Shown piece after piece: positions 49,318 to 64,000 of a DNA stretch of 64,000 nt. How positions within the stretch are numbered: the first letter of the stretch is position 1; every line of letters starts with the position of its first letter. Both the position numbers and the translations under genes were made by a program. Source of the DNA: Prinia subflava (Eukaryota > Chordata > Aves > Passeriformes > Cisticolidae). The stretch lies in assembly GCF_021018805.1 (NCBI RefSeq), contig NC_086248.1:21708922-21772921 (forward strand), in the 5' to 3' direction. The notes under the pieces are model-generated. The model made no database searches. It was not told where the DNA came from and saw only the letters and a list, made by a program, of their open reading frames with translations.

Positions 49318-50330
49318 TGTAGACTGCAATGAGGTCTCTCCTCAGTCTCCCCCAGGCTGAACAGACCAAGCAACCCCAGCTGCTCCTCATACAGCTTCCC
49401 CTCAAGGCCCTTTGCCATCTTTGTTGCCCTTCTTTGGATGCTGTCTAATAGCTAAAATATCTTTTTTATAGTGTGGCACCCAAACCATCCCCCAGCACTG
49501 GAGGTGAGGCTGTCCCAGTGCAGAGCAGAGCAGGACAATCCCCTCCCTTGCCCGGCTGTGATGCTGTGCCTGATGTCCCCAGGGCAGGGTTGGCCTCCTG
49601 GCTGCCAGGACACTGCTGGCTCATATTCAGCTTGGCATTGACCAGCACCCCCAGGTCCCTTTCTGTGGCACTGCTTTCCAGCTTCTCATTCCCCAGCTTG
49701 TCCATACAGCCAGGGTTGGCACATTGCAGGTGCAAAACCCAGCACTTTCCCCTGTTGAACTTCATATGGTTGGTGATTGCTCAATCTTTTAATTTGCCGA
49801 GGTCTTTCTGCAGGGCTTCTGTACCTTCAAGGGAGTCAGCAGCTTTTCCCAGTTTTCTTTCATCTGCCATCTTTCTTCTTATCCCTTCCAGTCCTGCCTC
49901 CAGGTCACCTACAAAGATGTGGGAGAACACAGGGCCCTAGATGGAGCCCTGTGGGATCCCACTAGTGACAGGTCACCAGTCTGGTGTCACCCCAGCCACT
50001 ACCACCCTTATGCCTAACCCATGAGCCAGTTGCTCACCCATCACATGATGTGTTTAACTCAACTGAGTGCCGGACATTTTGTCCAGACGGATTCCCTAAG
50101 AAATGGTTTCAAGAGCTTTGCTGAAATCCAAGAAGATCACATGAACTGACATCCCTTGGTTCACTAAGTGGGTTGTCTTGTCTTAAAAAGAAACCAGGTT
50201 TGATAAGTAGGACTTTCTTCTCATGAAGCTGTGCTGGCTGTGACCAGTGACTGCATTGTCTTACTGGTGTTTCTCAATAACTCCCAGAACAAGTATCTCA
50301 GTAACTCTCAGAAGCTCCATCATAACCATC
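49318..50330 (-). mobile_element. CR1 LINE fragment, minus orientation, about 1 kb
   Basis: Reverse complement of CR1 C-terminal coding sequence. On the minus strand pieces such as KFNRGKCWVLHLQCANPG and ATERDLGVLVNAKLNMSQQC (49600-49765) are readable, typical of the region after the reverse transcriptase core. Frames are broken on both sides. The normal CR1 3' tail is missing at the 49318 side, where an LTR fragment begins. This makes a better preserved coding stretch than most CR1 copies here, but not an active one. Confidence 0.9.
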
Positions 50331-52162
50331 TATTTTCCAGATAAAGGCCATCAGCTTTAATACGTTTAAATCATGTTTTGTATGTGCATGAGTATTTGTG
50401 GAAGAAAGGGAAGGCAATTAAACTTTTTCTGTGCATTTTCTGGAACATATTGCTCAAATTCTCAAATATATGAGAGAAAGATTCTCACTTCATATTCAGC
50501 TTTATCTTACATTGAAATTCAGAGCAGACTGAAAATAGTCTTATACTTTCAGTAACAGGAACTAGGACTTCCACAGTAAAAATAATACAAAACCAAACAT
50601 TTATTCTTAAGAAGCGTTAAGTCCTAAAGGGAAAGACATGTGGAAGAAAAAAGACGTTTCAGAAATATTAAAAGCTGAGGTAACTAATATGGACAGGAAT
50701 TAAAACCCAAAAATACCTCTTATGATCCACTAGACTATGTTGCTGTGTGCACTAAATTCTGTTATGAATCTCTCAAAGGCCATAAAAGTAATTTATTTCT
50801 TCTGACTTGGCATAACAGCTTGCCAATCAAACTTCCATGACTGTTTTTGTCAGAACCTAGTGTACAGAGACTGTTTATATCCCAGATATTGAGATTTGAC
50901 ATATATGGGAGTCTCAGGATCTTAAGATCAACAGTAAAATGAGATATAGAAATATTATTTTAAGCATTTGTGGTTGTTTTATCCCCTTGCTGTTTTTCAT
51001 AGGTGGTAAAACCACAACACTTACAACAAGAGACAGTCTTTCTCAATGCACCTCTTTTTTTAACTAAACAGTACAACAGTTATTTCAATAGTAGACAAAA
51101 TAATTAAACTTAAATATTGCTCTTTAAAAAATCAGACACTTTTAAAGTCCTTTTATTATCTTGAAAAAAAATTCTAACTTCTTCCAGTAGTTCAACATGC
51201 AATCACTATGAACTTTCTTCTTGCTACAAGTGAAACAAAAGGTTCCACAATATACAGAAATTTAGCAATCCATCTTTAACGTAATGAAATACCCACCATT
51301 TCCTATGCATTACAATTGCAAAGCTGAAGGGAAAAGAGAATATGAAAATATCAGAGCATAAAGCAATAAGGATCTGATCAGCAATGGTACTGAGAGCTGT
51401 AATTTCCCCAGGGTTCTGCTAAGGAGACAAAGCTATTTAATGCATTCAGAAATACATAGTACCTAAGTGATTTAGGTTATGTCTTCAAATCCTGTGCTGT
51501 GAGAATTCACAGGCTTAAGGACCAGTCCTAGATCCCTACAAGTATGGGTAGAAAACAGTTCTCAGTGTGCATTCACTTTTCTTCATCCCAAAAATAATGT
51601 GTTCAGAGTATAATCCCAGGCTATATTAAGATTCAATCTCAAACATTTTTCTGCCTTCAGAAAACCAGTAGAAAAATTGAGAAATAGCATTATTAGTTTC
51701 ACAATTCACTCTACAGTGTTCATATTCTTTGCTTTCCTTTGAGATGAGAGGTTATCAAAAAACCTTATCCTTCATAAAATGCTAAGATCTCTAGAAAATT
51801 TCGTATTTTTTATAGCATGCAAGCCTGAATAAATAAGCATGGCCATCACCCATCTCCCTTTATTTTTAGATTGATATCTACAAAAAAGTTATTTACCTGG
51901 CAAAAAAATACACTACTTTAGTGCCCTTATGTATTGTATTCTGGTTAGCAATTATTTTCACTTAAAAAAATATTTTTGAATTGAACTGAGTTTAGTACCA
52001 TACAGCAAAAACCCTGAATTTAATCTTAAATCCCTTTTAATGTAATTTAAATACAACAGATCAGATTAGAATAAGCTAAGCAAGTTTGCGGGCACTCCTA
52101 ATGTGCAACACATTCACTAAGACAACTAGAATGGATTTGGCAAATGTGACTGTAACTCTGGA

Positions 52163-52201
52163 TTTTTTTTTTTTAATTTTTTTTATTTTTTTTATTTTTT
52201 T
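52163..52201 (+). repeat. T-rich low-complexity run
   Basis: Thirty-nine bases of T with single A or AA breaks. No other feature seen around it. Confidence 0.9.
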
Positions 52202-53713
52202 GTAAGGGTAAGTTCAATTAATTTCACTATTAGAAAAGTAAGGCTTCTTGTATTTATAAGATTCTTTTTTTCCCCAGTTATAGTATATTAGGACATCCCA
52301 CAATGAGATCAATTAGAAGTAGTCTGAAAAAAACCATCTGGTTAAATGTATAAAGATGTCAGGAGCTCAGCTCCATTTGCTTTGCTTTGTAAATTCATTT
52401 CTAGAAATGACAAAAGTGCACAACTTAACTGTGTGAGCATCAAATGGACTAAAATAAATTCTTAGCTTTCCATATATAAGAGTATTCCCGTTGCCCATAA
52501 TGAGATTTTGAATGTGACACCCATACCAAGTTATCATATTTTTTTTCCCTCCCACATTTATATCCCATGAATAACAGGGAAGATATTGCATATTAAATTC
52601 AGTTGTGACAAAGATTATTCTGACTGGGTCCCCAGCAAGCCCAACTGAATTGGTATCTATGGAGTAATGCTGCATCTTCTCAACAAGGGCTCTAATTCAG
52701 AACTGTGAAGTTCGACTGAAATTGGCCAGTGGTTTCAAAAGTGCATAACAAAGGTACAGGGTTGACAGCTAGACAACAAAACAATGCTAAATTCCACCAT
52801 CCAGACAAATCAGGCTAAGAGTTGTATGGTATTTGATTTACTGAAAGGAAAACAACACTTCTAATAGGGAAGAAATGAGAAGGAAAAGAATGACAGAAAA
52901 GAACATTGGAGTATTAATTTTTAAGTCAAGTTGCAGAAATTGCATAGTCTAAGAGGAAGAGGGATTAATTAAGAAATATAATATTAAAAAGAGTAGGAAA
53001 ACCCAGAGATAATCCATCACAAAAGATAACTAAGTATCATGGGCAACAGATGTGGAACAGGAAAAGAAAAGTCAGCTATTGAAACCAGCATATTTGTATG
53101 ACGAAAAATAAAGCAGACAACAAAAATTGCTCAGTTCAGAGGGCAAGAGAAGAACAGGGAATACACTCAACCAATACTTTCTGAAGTTCATAGATTTTGG
53201 CTATGTATTTGAGTGTACAATTTCTTATATGTTCTAAATGATGGTGAGCTAGTTATTTTGGCTCAATAATATGAAGTTATAAGGCATGATGATTATAGAA
53301 TTGCTAGATCTCAGTAGTAATTGCTAGTACAGTCTGTGGTCTCAGAAGCAACAGAGAGAGTTTCTGCTTTTTGAAGAAAAATAAACACGTGCAAGACAAT
53401 TTTTAAAGAAGAAAAGTACTATATCTGTTTGTACAATGAAGAAAAAGAAGCAGATAGAAAACAGAACGTAAGTCTATTATAAATTCAATAGAGTCAGTTT
53501 AAGTGGTAGATCCTAATCACTTAAAAATCGAACACAATTGTGTTACCAACTTCCCACATGAGAAAAAAAAATCATAAATACCTTTTAAAATAATCAATTT
53601 TTTCCAGCATTGCTTTTTTAGTGAAGTGGATTATTTTGTCAGGTTTTTTAAAATGTTTTAAACCCTAAATTATTTAACATACCCACATATAGGCCTACAC
53701 AAACACACTCACC

Positions 53714-53737
53714 AACACACACACACACACACACACA
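53714..53737 (+). repeat. (CA)n microsatellite
   Basis: About twelve AC/CA units within a wider CA-rich stretch (53690-53740). Pure dinucleotide runs of this kind are likely to vary in length between individuals. Confidence 0.95.
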
Positions 53738-55049
53738 AAAATACTGTCTCTATAGGTAAAGAGTAATACATAAAAATGAACTGTATGAGTTGTCTTTACA
53801 TAAGAAATTACTTTTCTTCTCACTCATGGGAAGCATAAAACTGGATGAATGTGTTTGCATTTGGTAGTGCAAATATACCCACAACTACACTTTTTTGTGA
53901 AATTAGAGAAATACTAGTTATATTTTTATTTGAAATTAGAATGACACAAATATCAGTTAATTTAACTGTATCTCTTTCTGATTTTTTTGTTCTATTATTA
54001 TAACTATTAGACTAACAGCTATGGTAAGTCATCAAATTCTCACTATTGTTGAGAATTTATTATTTTTTCTGGTTTTTTTTCTATAAGTACTTGGAAAATA
54101 CTACTAAAAGTGTCTGAATTTCAATGAATAATCCTTTTTTTACATTTTCTTGTATTTTGAAAAACTATTAACACAATCTTCATCATGTAAAAAAATTATT
54201 ATAAGGTCCACGTAACGCAAAAATGTAATATTTCATAATACCTTGCCCTGGTTTTAAGTGAATTTTTCTATGTTTGCATAATAAGATAAAATTCTACACT
54301 GTCATTGAGGCAGTCGTGATCATACATTTGATAGCTGACAAGATGCAAGTAGAAGTAGAAAGCACACAACTTATCTAAAAAGCAACTGATTTTAACAAGA
54401 GATGGTTAGAATGAACTAAAAAATAGCATCTCCTATTGCATCATGCCCTCTTCCTCACATTCCCAATTGTTTCAGAGTAGACCAAACAGTCCTAATGGAC
54501 TAAGCAAGAAAGGGAAGAACAGAAGGAAAGAGTAATACAACTATGCACTTGTTGAGTAAGGTACAAAGCTGCCTCTAGAAGAACATGTTATACAATCTAC
54601 AAACAAGGTAAGATTTTACTCCTAGTTTCAGGGCAGAAAATGCTGTTAGTCAGGAAGAGTTTGTTATGGCAAGGAAAAACACACTAAATAGAACCAGACC
54701 AATGAGTACTGGAGAATATATAGAAAATATATCACATGGTTTTATATTTGACTTGTCATTTCTGTAACTTGACAATCACAATTATTTTTGACTGCTCAGA
54801 AGGAAACCAACACTAGGTGGGTGTGATGTGAGACTACTCTATACTTGTAAGACTATGTGACAGAATAAAATTCTACAGATGACAGAGAGTCGTGATTTCT
54901 TTGTGGGCATGGTTTATGAGCATCAGCCTAATTCAAGTGCTCAAAATCTTCCTCACTGTCCATTGACCCCATAGATATGATCTAACTATACATGTATATG
55001 TGTGTGTGTAGCAGATAAATGCTACACTGGGCCTGGAAATTAGAGTTTA

Positions 55050-55558
55050 CTGTCTTCATAGAAGCTCATATGGTGCTGTGTCTTCAGCTTGTGGCCAAAA
55101 GAATACTGATAACACAGTAATATTTGGGTTTTTGCTGAACAACATCAAGGCTGTCTCTGTTTCCCACCATGCTCCTCCACTAAATAAATTGGGAATGTAC
55201 AACAGGGTGTGTGAGGACACAACCAGGTAGATGACCTGAACTAACAAGAGATCATCCATACCACATAAAACCATGTATCAACGAAAAGGAAGAGAGGATG
55301 ACAAGAGACATTAGCCATCTTTGGCTGGGCATCAGTCTGCCTGTGGGAAGTGGTTTGTGGTTGCCTCTGCATTACTTTGTTTTCTTTCTCTCTTCTTCAC
55401 TTCATCCTTCACCTGTTAAACAATGTTTCTTATGTTTGCCCCCAAGCTTTCTTGCTTTTAGTGTTCCTTTCCTCTTCCTCCATCCCACTGGGGTAGGTAG
55501 GAGGTGAGTGAGTAGTTGTGTGGTGTTTAACTGCCCACTGGCGTTAACCCCCAACACA
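55050..55558 (+). mobile_element. LTR, plus orientation (avian ERV family)
   Basis: Shows gacctgaactaacaagagat and catccataccacataaaacc, ...atctttggctgggcatcagt..., ...gtgggaagtggtttgtggtt..., ...catcccactggggtaggtag..., and ends ggcgttaacccccaacac at 55558. This is the same family as the LTR at 23656-24221 but with its 3' end preserved. No retroviral coding region adjoins it. Confidence 0.68.
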
Positions 55559-56286
55559 TAATTAAGATCCTGGAATAAGGTGGAATGAATTCCCTCACAG
55601 ATATCTGAAAACTAAACCAAGCCATTCCCTTTTATTAAACTGTTCAGATCCTGTAATGGTGCTCAACTGCTGACAGTAAGACCATTTAAACAGTTCAGAA
55701 ATATAAACAAACCAATGATGGTTTATTGTCAGTAATGGGAAAACAAGCAAATAAACAATGAAGATGAAGAAAAAAGACAACAGTAAAGGACCACAAAAAG
55801 TTCACATTTTCAAATACTGATTATATGTGTTTGAAAATGGATATAGAATGTATTATCTGGTGTTTTTTCATTTCCTGGTATTTTCACGGGAGTCTAGACT
55901 GCAAATACATAACATAGCAAATTATAAAACTTTTCAACTGAATTTTTAAAATAACTTTTACCATTACATTAATCATAAAAAGATTATAAAAATGGGAAAA
56001 GAAGACAGTGAATATTGTTGTATGAATCAGTAATAGTACAATTGAATGGAATGGGAAGGATTATCAGCTATGCAACCTTTGGCAAATAACATCACCTTCT
56101 CCTCAGGCTTTTACATCAATAGAACAAAGATTCCAACTCAACACAATTTCAATTTTGAAAATTCCAACCTATTTGTTAAACAATCTACAGTTTTTAAAAT
56201 GCCATATAATACATACCAAACGTATCTTCTAAAATAATAATAAAAACAGTTAAATTTTTATTTTTCCTTTCTAACCATAAAGATCA

Positions 56287-60397
<4,111 letters not shown>

Positions 60398-61208
60398 TTA
60401 GTATTTGACATATGCTTAACTCAAAATAGATTTTTCATTTTGTTCCCATGACTCAAAACCAGTGAAATTTATCATAGTTAAAACACTCTTCATGAAGGAG
60501 GAAAAAAAGATTGTATTTAGTGTAAGATCTTTACTTAAGGTGATATGGTCACTGTAACATAACTACAAATGTGTAATTGCACATATATACTGGACAAGCC
60601 ATTGTATCACCTTGGAAATTACTGTTAAAAGTGTCTGATAATGTGTTGAGATATGTTTCACAAGCAGAGGAACAAATCTGGCTCTAAACTGAATTATGAT
60701 CCCAGATCATGATGCAGCAACAAATCTATTACTCAATATAACCAAAAATGCACTTGAATTTCAAAACAAACAAATAAACGAAGCCCTTCACCACAATTTT
60801 TGCTTTAATTCAGAAAGATAGACTTGTTGCATAATAGAATAATTCTTTGCTTGCTATTGGTATGCTTCTGTTCAAGAAATTCATAGATTTGGAAATTGAA
60901 AACTCATTTGCACCATTTAGGATGACATAAAGCTAAGGTATAAATATGTGAAGCAATCTGCAAAAATGTGGCTGAGTTTACACATATGCAAGGACAGTAA
61001 TATGAAGGATAACTTCAAGAAACCAAATTAGAATATTGTAATTTATATTTATTATTTGAGGAATTGTCACTTTAGGGCTTGTGAGTCTTCATGACAGGAA
61101 TTGCATTGATACCTGATCCAATACACAGTTGTGATACTGTGATACTGTCTGTTGCAATAGTTGTGCTGATTTTGGCTTACATTCCATAAAAAAATTAGTA
61201 TTTTAATT

Positions 61209-61870
61209 GTTAGAGGCGAGAGAAGAGGGAGGATGTGGAGTTGTGGTTCAGTTTTTAATCAGAATGGTTTGTGCCATTTCTCCTCCTGGTTACAGTGGTT
61301 CCTCCCTAGTTATCCCTACTTCCTGAGCTGTCCATCTCCCTGGCTCTTCCCCTATTTCTCGAACCTTCCTTGTCAATTTGCAAGTGTGCCTCCTACCTTC
61401 CCTGTCAATCCCTGTTCCACCCTCCCTTGGTTCTTGAAAAATCCATGTAGTCCTAATTATCATTGCTATCTCCTGATTGTACCCTCCCCTTTCTGTTTTT
61501 TATTGGTTTTGGTTGTGTCACTCACCTCTGTGGGTCCTCCCTCACCTCCTTCCCATTTCCCAAAGCTCTGTCCCCTCCCTGGCGTCCTCCCCCCGATTTA
61601 AGCCCAGGGATCTCCTCTGTCCTTGTCCTTGGAGCCTTGACCCCTTTTGGATAATAAACTCTCCTGGAGGCTCAAGGCCTCGGAGCTCCTCTCGCTCTGT
61701 GCCTCCCCCGGCGCAGGCTCTGCTGCTGCGGGCTCTGCCCCACAGAGGCGCTGCCGGCTGCTGCAGGCAGGCGCTGCTGTGCGCGGGGCGGGCAGGGCGG
61801 GCTGGCAGCGCTGAGCGTGGTGTACCCTCAAAGGCACTGTGTCACTGTGGCAGCCGAATTGGCTGGGATG
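61209..61870 (+). mobile_element. Retroviral LTR, plus orientation, with GC-rich 3' half
   Basis: Begins near tgttagaggcgagagaagag. It has the layout of a retroviral LTR: a pyrimidine-rich U3, a TATA-like atttaagccc at about 61597, ttgtccttggagccttgacc, and an AATAAA signal in ggataataaactctcctgg at about 61650, followed by a CpG-rich part (61680-61820, with ggcgcaggctctgctgctgc and gcgcggggcgggcagggcgg). The 3' end near 61870 is not certain. I see no primer-binding site or viral genes after it, so it is best read as a solo LTR. Confidence 0.6.
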
Positions 61871-62290
61871 AGCATGGCTTGGCCCTGGTAGCTTATGCAG
61901 GAGACCTCAGCCTGAGACCACGGGAGGCGGGATATTGAAAGGCTGAAAGTTAGCATGCTAATCATTCCATAATGGGCCATGTTTCTGGGTCTGTTCTCGG
62001 TTGGTTCAGTACCTGTCACATACAAGGCCATGCTCCTGTTCCATGTTCTGGATTTCACCCCCGCCCTCAGACACCCCTATATATTGTTAAGTTCACCACG
62101 CCTCTTGGTCTTTGGATGTTGTCCCTCAGATCATGCCGTTTCCACAGTTTGTTATTTTCACAATTACAAGTTATTTATTTTTCAAGCAATTCCATTGTTC
62201 CAGCCCCTCTATCTCACCATGCTCCCCCGGCTGGACCAGACTCGGGGTGCAGAGAACCAGACTAGGACAGGAGGGTTGTGTTTTAAAGGT
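61871..62290 (+). repeat. Probable LTR-derived or other interspersed repeat
   Basis: The stretch with ccataatgggccatgtttct, ggtctgttctcggttggttc, a promoter-like ccctatatattgttaagttc at about 62075-62095 and gctcccccggctggaccaga is GC-richer than the surrounding intron and looks like regulatory sequence of another retroelement. I cannot name a family, so this is tentative. Confidence 0.35.
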
Positions 62291-63427
62291 TTGTTTTCTT
62301 GGGGCTGTTTGAGTTGGCAGGATGGCACAATATCATAATTCAAGGAGCTCAATGTTTGCAAAAAGGAATTACATTTACTATGCAAGGTGAAACATAAGGT
62401 TACCATAAAAAGAAAAAAACAACAAAAGTTCCCAAAGCCCAAAACACCCCTCCTTGAATACATTTTCCATTTCTAAAACTGATTGGAAGGAAAAGCACTG
62501 CTTTCATATCAATTAAAAATGACTGCTTCTGTAGAAGTTGACAATACAAAATAATGTATGGGCTCAGCTTGGTCAAGGAATCTTTAAATCTATTTGACAT
62601 TAGTGTTGTTCAATTTCATCCAAATATTTTGATTTCTTGGATATGAAACCAATAGGAACAGCTTTTGCTGATTAACTTTTAAAATTAAAAGCATTCATTA
62701 AAGAATGTATTTGAAAGCTAAAGTGACAGTACATTATGATGGTATGTGCTTCTCACCCCTCACTTCCTGCTTTTTCCTGAAATAAGCATACCAAAATACA
62801 GTAGAATCTTGACTCCCTTAAATTTTGTCTAATCAAGAAAATATACTGCAGAAGATTATCTTCCACACAGAGAAAACTCAGATCTGGCTACGGTCTCAAT
62901 GTACTTAAAAAGAAAATGCTTTTTAGCTTTAATTTTCAACTCAGCATCATTTAACAGCTTTCTCAGATGACAAGAGCCAGCCTTTTCTGGGTCCCTAAAA
63001 CTCCTTTTCATTCCACCACCCCTGAAGGCTTGGCTTCAGAGCTGCTCTCCACTGCCTGCTTCTTCAGGAAATCTCATAAGGTGCTCTGCATGACCTGCCT
63101 GGCTCCTAAGTCTTCCAAGCTGAGCATGCTGCAAAAAGAATCTGTAACTTCCTCTCCTTTATGAAGATGATTCAGCCTGATTCAAAGCAGAGTATTCAGG
63201 ACAAGCTAAACAATAGTTAACATATGGGTTTCCTCCTTTGCCTATCTCACAATATTTTTTTATAAATAGCATTTAACCATATATAGACAAAAAAAAAATC
63301 TTTTTTTCACTCATATTTCATAGATACAGATGGAAACTCAAAATTTTTGAATGAAGCAGAATTGAGGAACAATGGACATGAAAAGGTCAGGAGTTTTTTG
63401 TGACTGATGGTCAGAAAACTGAAATCA

Positions 63428-64000
<573 letters not shown>

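Noticed and set aside
49473..49940. A 155-codon plus-strand open frame
   Set aside because: It lies antisense to the CR1 fragment at 49318-50330, whose real coding pieces read on the minus strand.
61233..61938. Several overlapping proline- and serine-rich open frames
   Set aside because: They follow the pyrimidine-rich and GC-rich composition of the LTR; none has a domain or splice signals.

Overview
The window is a piece of a bird genome: AT-rich, intron-dominated DNA carrying CR1 LINE copies that end in the typical ATTCTATGATTCTATG-type tail, plus several avian-type retroviral LTRs. It contains no complete gene. The only gene I can support is one very large gene on the minus strand. I read 12 of its exons, which encode about 605 residues of alternating CUB and sushi (CCP) domains. 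It enters at the right edge (5' side) and leaves at the left edge (3' side), so promoter, start, stop and UTRs are all outside.

Reading the minus strand from right to left, the exons encode: the end of one sushi domain (63508-63439); a CUB (60351-60235 plus 56516-56307); a sushi (47004-46816); a CUB (43102-42925 plus 41106-40961); a sushi split over two exons around a 139-bp intron (39535-39455 plus 39315-39202); a CUB (29749-29561 plus 27403-27257); then two sushi domains in a row (18787-18599 and 9513-9328). All junctions keep frame; most exons end in phase 1. This architecture is that of the CSMD family of giant single-pass neuronal membrane proteins. The change from CUB-sushi alternation to consecutive sushi domains places the window at the end of the CUB part, probably the last three of the 14 CUB domains. 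The sequence is close to, but clearly not, CSMD1 as I remember it, and is far from CSMD2, so CSMD3 is the best call, by elimination.

The rest is intron. The main contents are: an unusually long but interrupted CR1 copy (about 2122-4020 and 5385-6187); an LTR-type element at 7430-8252; an old degenerate CR1 at 13700-14000; a short CR1 tail at 17951-18097; a nested pair of LTRs at about 23366-24550, one inside the other in opposite orientation; LTRs at 34560-35138 and 55050-55558; a CR1 fragment about 1 kb long at 49318-50330; and a GC-rich retroviral LTR near 61209-61870 that stands out sharply from its AT-rich surroundings. There are also A-rich, T-rich and CA tracts, a perfect 17-bp inverted repeat, and several short tandem duplications.

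I found no tRNA, rRNA, CRISPR or bacterial-type feature, and no convincing new biological system. The observations most worth checking are the nested LTRs, the GC-rich LTR as a possible promoter, the interrupted CR1, and an unexplained 98-codon open frame in the intron at 27478-27774.
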